42,231 bases of DNA from Bacteroidaceae bacterium (GTDB lineage: Bacteria; Bacteroidota; Bacteroidia; Bacteroidales; Bacteroidaceae): the NCBI GenBank assembly GCA_017483605.1, contig JAFUWG010000017.1:1-42231 (forward strand), written 5' to 3'. Made by a program: the position numbers and the translations under genes. Shown here piece by piece: positions 32,722 through 40,102 of this stretch (within the stretch, counting starts at the first letter, position 1; each line of letters starts with the position of its first letter). Below the pieces are notes generated by a model. That model saw only the letters and a list, made by a program, of their open reading frames with translations. It was not told the origin of the DNA and made no database searches.

Positions 32722-35700
32722 CTATTGTAGTTGTATGCCTGCATTGTCACACTTGGAAACGAAGGCACTGTAGAGGCTTTGCAGTTCCTTGTCCAACTGC
32801 TCGTAGTGCTTCTTGTAGTCTGCCTTCTTGGCTGCATTGGAGTCGCCCAGTTTTTGGTAGATGTCCTGCATGTTGAGCAGGGCATAAATGTCGCTGTAGC
32901 AGTCTCGCCATGCCCCCTGGAAGTAGGTGTTCTCGAGCGAAAGGTACCACTTGATGTACTCTTTCGACTTCTTTTCCACGTCTGCCAGAATGACGGCAGC
33001 CTTTTCGGGCTGACCGCAGGCGATGTAGCCATTCACAAGGTCGAGCGAAGCACTTTCGGTGCTGTGTGGCACGTTGTACGATGGAATCTCTGTCTCGCAC
33101 TTGTCGAGTGCCTTCAACGCCTTGTCGAGTTTGCCTTCCTTCACCAGATTGGTGATGAGGGTGGCAAACCAGCGACGGTGGGTGTAGCACATACGCATGG
33201 TGGTCTCGTCGATGTAGAGGTCAGGATGCTTCAAGTTGCCGTAGTGGTACTTGTTCATCATGTTCTCGTACATCTTTTCGGTGTCAACCACCGAGTGTAC
33301 GACGCCACGAATCAGTTCGTTATCGTCGAAGACAAATGGACTGATACGCCATGCGATGCCTTCCTGGATGAAGTGACGCCAGAGGTTGCCGAAGTTGCTG
33401 GCTCCCACGGTGGTGGACATGTAGAGCGGACGGGAGAAGTTGCTCTGGGCAATCATCTCCAGCATCATGATGAAACTCTTGGTGACACGTCCCTGCCCCT
33501 TGAGGCTGATGACCATCTGGTCGGGGATGGAGTCTTCGGGGATGAGCATACCGGAGCGTTTCACTGCCTCCTTGTCGATGTCGAGGTAGAGTGTGTCGCT
33601 GGGCAGGCAAGGCTTGATGCCCTTCACCAACTCACGGTCAGCGTCGGACAGGTCGCCATACTCCTGGAGCACGAACTTCTTGATGGCGGTCTTGATTTCA
33701 AAAGGATTGTCGCCCCACAGACGTTTTGCCAAAGCGGAATCCTGCTCGATGACCAATCGAACGATGTCTTTGATATTCAGTCCATCAGAAATCTCTGGAT
33801 TCACATCAATCATTTCGTTCTTGCCTGTGGTGTACTGGTAGCGTTTCCAACTGATGGGCAATGGACTTGACTGGCCTTCGCCAGCGTAGGCAGGACGCTT
33901 CATCTGGTCGATGTACCAATCGGTCTGGAGGTAGGAGAGGTTGCAGACACGCACGTCGGTGCGGTTGCCCTCGGTGTCCTCGTTGTACCAGAGAGGGAAG
34001 GTGTCGTTGTCGCCGTTGGTGTAGATGACGCCGTCGTGAGGAATGGTCTCCAGATAGTTCAATCCGAAGTCACGGCACACGTAGCGGTTGGAGCGGTCGT
34101 GGTCGTCCCATGTCTGGCTGACCATCTGCAATGGTACAGCAACGGCGGGGACAAGACCAATGATGCCAGCAGCGATGGCTGCCATGCGAGGATTCATCTT
34201 CTTGCCCAAGAACTTGCCCAGCCATTCGTAGATGGCGGCAATGCCAAGACCGCACCAGATGGCAAATGCATAGAACGAGCCTGCATAGGCATAGTCACGT
34301 TCACGAGGCTGCAACGGTGTCTGATTCAAGTAGATAACGATGGCGATACCTGTCATGAAGAAGAGGAAGAACACCACCCAGAACTGCTGAATGCCTTTCT
34401 TGTCGCGGAATGCCTGCCAGAAGAAGCCGAGCAGACCGAGAATGAGGGGAAGGCAGTAGAAGACGTTGTGTCCCTTGTTGTTCTTCAGGTCGGATGGCAA
34501 CATGTCTTGGTTGCCCAAACGTGCATCGTCAATCGCGCTGAAGCCCGAGAGCCAGTTGCCGTGCTCCAGTTCTCCATTGCCCTGAATGTCGTTCTGACGA
34601 CCGGCAAAGTTCCACATGAAGTAACGCCAGTACATCCAGTTCATCTGATAGGAGAGGAAGAAGCGGATGTTGTCCATCTGGCTTGGAATCTCAACCGTGC
34701 GAGACTCGCGGCCAGGTATCTTGTATTCCACAGAATGTGTGTTCACACCACCCAACCATGACTGATAGGCTGCAACATGATTGCTTTCGTCGCTGTAGAT
34801 GCGAGGGAAGAGCATACACTGGTTGGAAGGATAGACGAGTGAGAACTTCTCACGTACCATGATGTATTCGTCCTTCTCGCTCTCGTCTTTCTTGTCCTTG
34901 CGCTGATAGACAGGAGCACCCTTTTCGGTGGCGTAAGACATGGTGCCATCGCCGTTGTCCTTGATTTCGGGCTGTGACATGAAGGTCTGGCCATAGAAGA
35001 GAGGACGTTCGCCATACTGCTCACGACCTAAATACTCGCCCAGCGTGAACACATCTTCGGGAGAGTTCTGGTCCATTGGCGGATTGGCTTCCGAACGGAT
35101 GACAATCACAGCGTATGAACTGTAGCCGACGGTCATCAAAGTCATGCAGAGAATGGCTGTATTGAGAATGCGAGGTGTTGCCTTGCGAGTGACGAACAAC
35201 ACGCCAGCAATGGCTGCCAGCACCAAAATGCCGATGATGACAGAAGCAGCACCGTGGCCATAGAATGGAATACCGAGCAGGGCTGTGCTGACGAGGAACG
35301 ATACGTACATACGGTTCTCGCTCTTTGCCTTTGTCGTTTCCCAGAGAGCCCAGATGAGGGCTGCTGCCAACAGGGTGAGGTAGATGTAAAGACCTGTATT
35401 GTAAGGCATTCCGAGCGTGTTGACGAACAGAAGTTCAAACCAGCCACCAATCTTCACGATGCCAGGCACAATACCGTAAAGCACGGCAGCGACAATCACC
35501 ACCGAGATGCCTAACACGATGAGGGAGCCTTTTCCTGTTGGGTTCTTGCTCATCTTGTAGTAGTAAACCAGCACAATGGCAGGGATACACAAAAGGTTCA
35601 GAAGGTGTACGCCGATGGAGAGGCCGACCAGATAGGCGATGAAGACGAGCCAGCGGTCGGAATGAGGTGCATCGGCATTGTCTTCCCACTTGAGAATCAG

Positions 35701-36177
35701 CCAGAAAACCAATGCAGTGAAGAAACTGGAGAAAGCATAGACCTCACCTTCGACGGCTGAGAACCAGAAGGTGTCGCTCCATGTGTAGATGAGAGCACCT
35801 GCGATGCCGCTACCCATAATGGCGAGTATCTGCCCAATGGTTGGCTGCTCTTCGTCCTTGACCAGCAGTTTCTTTGCCAAGTGTGTCACGCTCCAGAAGA
35901 GGAACAGGATGCAGCCTGCACTGAGCAAGGCGTTCATCGTGTTAATCATCTTTGCAATCTGTGTAGCGTCACTGGCAAAAAGTGAGAAGAAATTGCCAAA
36001 GAGCATGAAGAAAGGTGCACCAGGTGGGTGTCCAACCTCCAGTTTGGCGGCTGTGGAAATGAACTCAGGGCAGTCCCAGAAACTTGCCGTGGGTTCGATG
36101 GTAGAGCAGTAGGTGAATGCCGCAATAGCAAAAATCACCCAGCCGACTACGTTATTGATGAATTTGTACTGTTTCAT
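32722..36177 (-). CDS. DUF2723 multi-pass membrane protein (glycosyltransferase-like)
   Basis: 1151 residues. The N terminus 'FINNVVGWVIFAIAAFTYCS' leads to 'PTASFWDCPEFIS' and 'HPPGAPFFMLFGNFFSLFA', the hallmark of DUF2723 proteins, which are distant relatives of GT-C protein O-glycosyltransferases such as O-mannosyltransferases. About ten or more membrane segments fill the first 690 residues ('PRERDYAYAGSFYAFAIWCG' lies in this part). The C-terminal 450 residues look soluble, with a TPR-like helical end. In Bacteroidetes a role in O-glycosylation of exported proteins has been discussed, so it may act with the two FKBP foldases encoded directly upstream (9-base gap). Function is inferred. 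Confidence 0.88.
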   Translation of the reverse strand: MKQYKFINNVVGWVIFAIAAFTYCSTIEPTASFWDCPEFISTAAKLEVGHPPGAPFFMLFGNFFSLFASDATQIAKMINTMNALLSAGCILFLFWSVTHLAKKLLVKDEEQPTIGQILAIMGSGIAGALIYTWSDTFWFSAVEGEVYAFSSFFTALVFWLILKWEDNADAPHSDRWLVFIAYLVGLSIGVHLLNLLCIPAIVLVYYYKMSKNPTGKGSLIVLGISVVIVAAVLYGIVPGIVKIGGWFELLFVNTLGMPYNTGLYIYLTLLAAALIWALWETTKAKSENRMYVSFLVSTALLGIPFYGHGAASVIIGILVLAAIAGVLFVTRKATPRILNTAILCMTLMTVGYSSYAVIVIRSEANPPMDQNSPEDVFTLGEYLGREQYGERPLFYGQTFMSQPEIKDNGDGTMSYATEKGAPVYQRKDKKDESEKDEYIMVREKFSLVYPSNQCMLFPRIYSDESNHVAAYQSWLGGVNTHSVEYKIPGRESRTVEIPSQMDNIRFFLSYQMNWMYWRYFMWNFAGRQNDIQGNGELEHGNWLSGFSAIDDARLGNQDMLPSDLKNNKGHNVFYCLPLILGLLGFFWQAFRDKKGIQQFWVVFFLFFMTGIAIVIYLNQTPLQPRERDYAYAGSFYAFAIWCGLGIAAIYEWLGKFLGKKMNPRMAAIAAGIIGLVPAVAVPLQMVSQTWDDHDRSNRYVCRDFGLNYLETIPHDGVIYTNGDNDTFPLWYNEDTEGNRTDVRVCNLSYLQTDWYIDQMKRPAYAGEGQSSPLPISWKRYQYTTGKNEMIDVNPEISDGLNIKDIVRLVIEQDSALAKRLWGDNPFEIKTAIKKFVLQEYGDLSDADRELVKGIKPCLPSDTLYLDIDKEAVKRSGMLIPEDSIPDQMVISLKGQGRVTKSFIMMLEMIAQSNFSRPLYMSTTVGASNFGNLWRHFIQEGIAWRISPFVFDDNELIRGVVHSVVDTEKMYENMMNKYHYGNLKHPDLYIDETTMRMCYTHRRWFATLITNLVKEGKLDKALKALDKCETEIPSYNVPHSTESASLDLVNGYIACGQPEKAAVILADVEKKSKEYIKWYLSLENTYFQGAWRDCYSDIYALLNMQDIYQKLGDSNAAKKADYKKHYEQLDKELQSLYSAFVSKCDNAGIQLQ

Positions 36178-36186
36178 GTCAATCTG

Positions 36187-37209
36187 TTATTTCTCAATTT
36201 CATGAAGTTCCACCTTGAAAATCAGAGCAGAATAAGGCTTAATGTCCTTGCCGGTCTCGCGTTCGCCGTATGCCAACTGATAAGGGATGTAAAGTTCCCA
36301 TTCAGAGCCAACAGGCATCATTTCCAATGCTTCTGTCCAGCCCTTGATGACCTGATTTACTTGGAAACTGGTGGGTTTGCCACGCTTATAACTGCTGTCG
36401 AACACGGTGCCGTCGATAAGGCGACCTTCGTAATCGACACTCACTTTCTGCTTGGCTGTTGGCTTTTCGCCAGTACCCATCTTGATGACTTTATACTGCA
36501 AGCCGCTGGCTGTGGTGATGACACCCTCTTTGGTCTTGTTCTCTTCGAGGAACTTTTCGCCAGCGATGCGATTGGCAGCGTACTTCTTCTCTTGGTTGGC
36601 TGTCTGACGTGCTTGCATCTTGGTATTTAACTCCTTGCCTGCATCTTCTGCTGTCATGTCGCTTTTGCCGTACAATGCTGCAACTAAGCCACTTACGATG
36701 ATTTTTGGGTCAACGCTCATGCCTTCATCGGCAGAATAATAGTCGTCGGAAAAACGCTTCGCATTCTGCAGAATCTGTCCGCCAGTGCTCTCGCCGGCAC
36801 TATGTGCAGCCTTTTCCTTGTCGTTAGGGTCGGCATTGGAACGGTCGAGGATGCCCTGAACGAAGGTGTCAAAATGGTCTTCTGCCACGCCGAGTTGACC
36901 TGTAGCATACTGCTTTAAGCCTTGTGACATGGCGATGCCATACATATAACCAAGAGAGTCGCCTGCATTGGCTAATGCAGGTTTTTCCACTTGAATATCA
37001 GTCTTTTTCCCTTTCTTCTGAGCATCGATGAAAGCGGCAAGGTCTGCCTTTTGTTTCTCTTTGAATGCCTTCAGGTCAGCGGCATCCTGTGCCTTCTTTG
37101 CTTTGATGGCTTCTTTAGCAGCCCAGATGGAGTCTTTGACTTCTGTCTGCGCAAAAACAGCGCTTGCCATGGCAAACGCTGCTATTGTGAGTATGAATGA
37201 CTTTTTCAT
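36187..37209 (-). CDS. Exported FKBP-type peptidyl-prolyl isomerase
   Basis: 340 residues from 'MKKSFILTIAAFAMASAVFA', a Sec signal peptide ending at residue 20; an in-frame Met five codons earlier is less fitting. A Lys/Ala/Asp-rich coiled stretch (about 25-75) follows, then an FKBP_N helical dimer domain and the FKBP catalytic domain ('VSVDYEGRLIDGTVFDSSYKR', 'QVIKGWTEALEMM', 'YIPYQLAYGE'). It folds proline-containing proteins in the periplasm. It is a tandem paralogue of the gene at 37258-38121 and is followed after 9 bases by DUF2723. The 48-base gap upstream holds TTGACAAT repeats. Confidence 0.92.
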   Translation of the reverse strand: MKKSFILTIAAFAMASAVFAQTEVKDSIWAAKEAIKAKKAQDAADLKAFKEKQKADLAAFIDAQKKGKKTDIQVEKPALANAGDSLGYMYGIAMSQGLKQYATGQLGVAEDHFDTFVQGILDRSNADPNDKEKAAHSAGESTGGQILQNAKRFSDDYYSADEGMSVDPKIIVSGLVAALYGKSDMTAEDAGKELNTKMQARQTANQEKKYAANRIAGEKFLEENKTKEGVITTASGLQYKVIKMGTGEKPTAKQKVSVDYEGRLIDGTVFDSSYKRGKPTSFQVNQVIKGWTEALEMMPVGSEWELYIPYQLAYGERETGKDIKPYSALIFKVELHEIEK

Positions 37210-37257
37210 AATGCAAATTGTCAATTCTCAACGATTGATTGTCAACTTATCAATGAA

Positions 37258-38121
37258 TTATTTCAGCACTTCAATGGTGAAGACAAGTGTAGAGAAAGGC
37301 TTAATCTGACCCATGTTCTGTGAACCGTAGCCAAGTTCCTGTGGAATCGTTACTTCCCATTTAGAACCAGCAGGCATCATCTTGAGGGCCTCAACCCATC
37401 CTGGGATGACACGTGGATTGGCCATATCGACCTCGAATGGCATGTTACGCTCATAACTGCTGTCGAACACAGTGCCATCGATGAGTTTGCCTTCGTAGTT
37501 CACCTTTACGGTTGTGGTGTCAGAAGGAAGGGCGCCATCGCCAGCTACAAGCACTTTGTACTGCAAGCCGCTTGCTGTGGTCTGCACACCTTCTTTTGAC
37601 TTATTTTCAGCCAGATACTTCTCGCCTGCAGCCTTGTTGTCGCCAAACTCCTTCATCATTTTGGCATCCTGATAAGGCTTCAACAACTCCTGGAATTTCA
37701 CGTTTGCGTCTTCGGCAGATATGTCTCCTGTGCCCTTCAGACCAGCAACGATACCAGCAACGATGCTTTTTACATTGATAGTCTTAGTTGAGTCGTCGCC
37801 ATAAACCTCTTGACCGAGACCTTTTGCCATCTGCTGAAGGTCGTGACCGATTTCAAGTCCCTTTGTATAGGCGTCTTTCTTGGGGTCAACCTCGTTGACA
37901 GCACCTTCCTTGATACCCTTGATGAACTGGTCGATGTTGACAGAGTCAATGCCCAGTCGCATGGTCATATACTGCTTCAAATTTTCTGACTGAGCCAAAC
38001 CTACATAATAAGCGATAGAGTCTGCATTGTCCTTGAGACCAGCACTTGAGCCGCCGTCACAAGAAACCATTGTCATGGCAGTCGTTGCAACAGCCGCTGC
38101 CACCATAAGAATTTTCTTCAT
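37258..38121 (-). CDS. FKBP-type peptidyl-prolyl isomerase, probable lipoprotein
   Basis: 287 residues. The N-terminal 'VATTAMTMVSC' (Cys21) is a lipobox-like signal, so it probably sits on a membrane facing the periplasm. An FKBP_N domain (about 30-160) and a C-terminal FKBP domain ('VKVNYEGKLIDGTVFDSSYER', 'RVIPGWVEALKMM', 'TIPQELGYG', 'STLVFTIEVLK') follow. It acts in envelope protein folding, like Mip or FkpA. It is the first gene of an FKBP-FKBP-DUF2723 run, with the -7 box TAACTTTG at 38193-38200 upstream. Confidence 0.92.
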   Translation of the reverse strand: MKKILMVAAAVATTAMTMVSCDGGSSAGLKDNADSIAYYVGLAQSENLKQYMTMRLGIDSVNIDQFIKGIKEGAVNEVDPKKDAYTKGLEIGHDLQQMAKGLGQEVYGDDSTKTINVKSIVAGIVAGLKGTGDISAEDANVKFQELLKPYQDAKMMKEFGDNKAAGEKYLAENKSKEGVQTTASGLQYKVLVAGDGALPSDTTTVKVNYEGKLIDGTVFDSSYERNMPFEVDMANPRVIPGWVEALKMMPAGSKWEVTIPQELGYGSQNMGQIKPFSTLVFTIEVLK

Positions 38122-38192
38122 TTTTTTATTGTTTTTTTAGTGAATATATTCTTTTTGGAGTGTACGAGGTTTTTATCGTGCACAAAATCATG

Positions 38193-38200
38193 CAAAGTTA
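38193..38200 (-). promoter_or_regulatory. -7 promoter box TAACTTTG of FKBP operon
   Basis: An exact TAnnTTTG match on the minus strand, 72 bases before the FKBP start and after the terminator at 38307-38339. No clear -33 is seen at the usual distance. Confidence 0.65.
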
Positions 38201-38306
38201 ACGTTTATTTTGCTGATAATCTGTCTATCCAAGCAAAAAACACCTCTTTTTAATATTTTTTTGTACATGAACCTAACTTTTATCCATTATAAAGGACAAA
38301 AAGAAA

Positions 38307-38339
38307 GATGCATCGCAGGTGTAAAACCTTAGATGCATC
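38307..38339 (-). terminator. Terminator of the small-peptide transcript
   Basis: GATGCATC arms (38332-38339 and 38307-38314) with an inner AGG/CCT pair are followed on the minus strand by TTTCTTTTT. It separates the small-peptide unit from the FKBP promoter. Confidence 0.6.
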
Positions 38340-38446
38340 CTCATTATCTTGTTAATACTTTGTTTCTTTTTTCTTCCCTCGTCGAACTCAAGTGCCAAAT
38401 TGGCACTGAGTGTTTCGGAAAGTTTTTTTGCAGCGTTCAATCTCAA

Positions 38447-38524
38447 TTATTTAACGATTGATACATTGCTAACGATTGCTGCGATTGCTACGATAGCCAC
38501 TGCGATAATTGTCATAGTTTCCAT
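38447..38524 (-). CDS. 25-residue hydrophobic small protein
   Basis: The ORF begins 'METMTIIAVAIVAIAAIV' and ends 'SNVSIVK', forming a single short hydrophobic helix with few charges. A strong Shine-Dalgarno (AAAGGAGA) stands 7 bases before the ATG, rare for this phylum and the main support for translation. Upstream on the same strand lies a good promoter at 38915-38945 and downstream a hairpin with a T-run, so the peptide seems to have its own transcript of about 600 bases with a long leader. An inverted repeat, AGTGCCAA/TTGGCACT, lies about 50 bases after the stop. It may be a small membrane protein, a type I toxin-like peptide or a regulatory peptide. I do not recognise a family. The overlapping plus-strand frame seems to be only a shadow. 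Confidence 0.5.
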   Translation of the reverse strand: METMTIIAVAIVAIAAIVSNVSIVK

Positions 38525-38914
38525 AAAACAATCTCCTTTCTTTAATTAAATTAATAATTAATACTTTGAATGTTTAACTAAACCTTTAACTTTATGAACC
38601 TAACCTTTATCTTTATATCCTAAACAACCTTTCACCCGACTTATTGAGACATCTTGAATCTTTTTACCTTGTCTCTTGTCTTTTTACCTTATACTTATTA
38701 TTATATGTTGTGTCTTGCGACTAATGAAAGTTCTTAAAAATTGGAGGAGGGCTTCTCACGAAGACCTAACTCCTAAATAACAATCTTTTACTAACCTAAA
38801 TCTAATACCTTTACCAAAACCTATATGATAGAATACTAACCTGTATCTTTTTAGGTGTCTCAGAAACTTGTCTTCATCACTCGCTTGTGACCTCTTTGTT
38901 TCCTTTTGACGATG
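38525..38914 (-). other. Long leader region with GGTTAG-type words
   Basis: About 390 AT-rich bases between the minus-strand promoter and the small ORF. On the minus strand it holds many scattered GGTTAG / AGGTTTAG / AAAGGTTA words and an AGGAGGG block around 38745. No conventional gene is seen in either strand. It could be a long 5' UTR with regulatory structure or a non-coding RNA. Confidence 0.4.
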
Positions 38915-38945
38915 CAAAGGTACGGGGTTTTCAAATATTGACCAA
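38915..38945 (-). promoter_or_regulatory. Promoter TTG-N20-TACCTTTG, minus strand
   Basis: TACCTTTG (complement of 38915-38922) with TTG (complement of 38943-38945) exactly 20 bases upstream. It fits the Bacteroidetes consensus and points towards the small ORF at 38447-38524. Confidence 0.7.
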
Positions 38946-39024
38946 GAGAAAACTGGAGATTTTAAAGAAAAAACGGTGTTTTATTGATTTGAATCAAGAT
39001 TTGTGTGCGAACACACGGCAAAAA

Positions 39025-39066
39025 GCCCCTAAAACTGTGTGTGCACACAGTTTTTTCGGAAGGGGC
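39025..39066. other. Strong hairpin upstream of sdh
   Basis: GCCCCT, AAAA and CTGTGTG (39025-39041) pair with CACACAG, TTTT and AGGGGC (39044-39066), with a TTCGGA bulge on the right side. A neighbouring arm, GTGTGCGAACACAC (39003-39016), is itself palindromic. AAAAAGACG (39068-39076) and CGTCTTTTT (39102-39110) make a further stem. It may be a terminator for leftward or rightward transcription, or a regulator site. Confidence 0.55.
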
Positions 39067-39207
39067 AAAAAAGACGTCTTTGAACACATCCTCCCTTGCA
39101 GCGTCTTTTTACACATTATTTATAATATAAACATTCCTTTTGGGGCTCTTAACGGGGGGCTTGAAAGAAAAATCACAGCCTTAAACAAAGATTTTTCCCG
39201 AAAAGGC

Positions 39208-39238
39208 TTGGGAGTTTGGGACAAAAAAGGTATTTTTG
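39208..39238 (+). promoter_or_regulatory. Promoter of sdhCAB (TTG-N20-TATTTTTG)
   Basis: The TTG at 39208-39210 and TATTTTTG at 39231-39238 fit the Bacteroidetes -33/-7 pattern with 20-base spacing, about 60 bases before the sdhC ATG. Confidence 0.7.
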
Positions 39239-39300
39239 CATTTACATCTTCGTTGAAACTAAAATAAACTCAATTAATAACTTAAATTCATTAACATTTT

Positions 39301-40008
39301 ATGTGGTTATGTAACTCTTCAATCGGAAGGAAAGTCATCATGTCTGTCACAGGCTTGGCACTTATCCTCTTCCTGACGTTTCATGGATGCATGAACGTAG
39401 TGGCACTTTTCAGTGCGGAGGCGTACAACCAAATCTGTGAATTGCTTGGTTCCAACTGGTATGCCATTGCGGCAACCTGTGGCTTGGCTGCCCTGATGGC
39501 AATCCACATCATCTACGCCTTCATCCTCACCTTCCAGAACCGGAAGGCTCGTGGCAACAACAAGTATGCCATCACTGACAAACCCAAAGCAGTGGAATGG
39601 GCGAGCCAGAACATGCTCGTGCTTGGCATCATTGTGTGCCTCGGTCTGGTGCTTCACCTGAAGGACTTCTGGGCAAACATGATGTGGGCTGAAATCATCG
39701 GTGCAGAGGGTCAGTTCTCTCCAACAGACGGTTTCGGCTGGATCAAGTACACCTTCTCCAACCCCGTCTTCGTGGTACTCTACCTCATTTGGATTGCAGC
39801 CATCTGGCTTCACCTCACACACGGCTTCTGGTCAGCCCTTCAGACACTCGGCTGGAGCGGTCACACTTGGTTCTGCCGCTGGAAGTATATTGGCTACATC
39901 TGGTCAACCGTGGTGATGGCAATGTTTGCCATTGTGGTTATCGCATTTGCACTTTGTCCCGACTGTCTCGGCGGTTGTGAAGGCAAGGTTGTTCCTTTCT
40001 GGATGTAA
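39301..40008 (+). CDS. sdhC: Succinate dehydrogenase / fumarate reductase cytochrome b subunit
   Basis: 235 residues, five membrane spans, di-heme type as in Wolinella and Bacteroides. It anchors the complex and passes electrons between quinone and the iron-sulfur subunit. His28, His69, His119, His171 and His174 lie in or near the membrane spans and are the heme-ligand candidates. 'SSIGRKVIMSVTGLALILFL' is the typical start. In Bacteroidales this complex mainly reduces fumarate with menaquinol in anaerobic succinate formation. It is the first gene of sdhCAB with its own promoter and a 94-base gap to sdhA. Confidence 0.95.
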   Translation: MWLCNSSIGRKVIMSVTGLALILFLTFHGCMNVVALFSAEAYNQICELLGSNWYAIAATCGLAALMAIHIIYAFILTFQNRKARGNNKYAITDKPKAVEWASQNMLVLGIIVCLGLVLHLKDFWANMMWAEIIGAEGQFSPTDGFGWIKYTFSNPVFVVLYLIWIAAIWLHLTHGFWSALQTLGWSGHTWFCRWKYIGYIWSTVVMAMFAIVVIAFALCPDCLGGCEGKVVPFWM

Positions 40009-40011
40009 TAA

Positions 40012-40091
40012 AATTGAAAAAGTCAAAAATTGAAGAATTGAAGTCGCTAATGAGAAAAACTTCAATTTTTCAATCCTTCAATTCTTAAATT
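40012..40091. repeat. AT-rich self-complementary linker between sdhC and sdhA
   Basis: Repeated TTGAA(G/A)AATTGAAG words (40012-40043) are mirrored by CTTCAATTTTTCAAT and CCTTCAATTCTTAAATT (40060-40091). The fold would lie inside the operon mRNA, just before the sdhA start, and could set the ratio of the subunits. Confidence 0.65.
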
Positions 40092-40102
40092 CTAAAAACA
40101 TT

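Larger units (their letters stand above)
38267..38611. repeat. Direct repeats ATGAACCTAACYTTTATC flanking the small-peptide unit
   Basis: The 18-base motif occurs at 38267-38284 and 38594-38611 with one mismatch. The two copies bracket the terminator and the small ORF. Further CCTAAC-type words recur up to 38845. Confidence 0.5.

Noticed and set aside
32731-33870. 379-codon plus-strand open frame
   Set aside because: It is antisense to the DUF2723 gene, with no domain visible.
38349-38549. 66-codon plus-strand hydrophobic open frame
   Set aside because: It overlaps the minus-strand small ORF. Its hydrophobic stretch is the complement of that repetitive Ile/Ala coding, and it lacks a ribosome site.
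38887-39267. 126-codon plus-strand open frame upstream of sdhC
   Set aside because: It crosses the hairpins and both promoters, has no ribosome site, and its product shows no domain or export signal. It is treated as non-coding.
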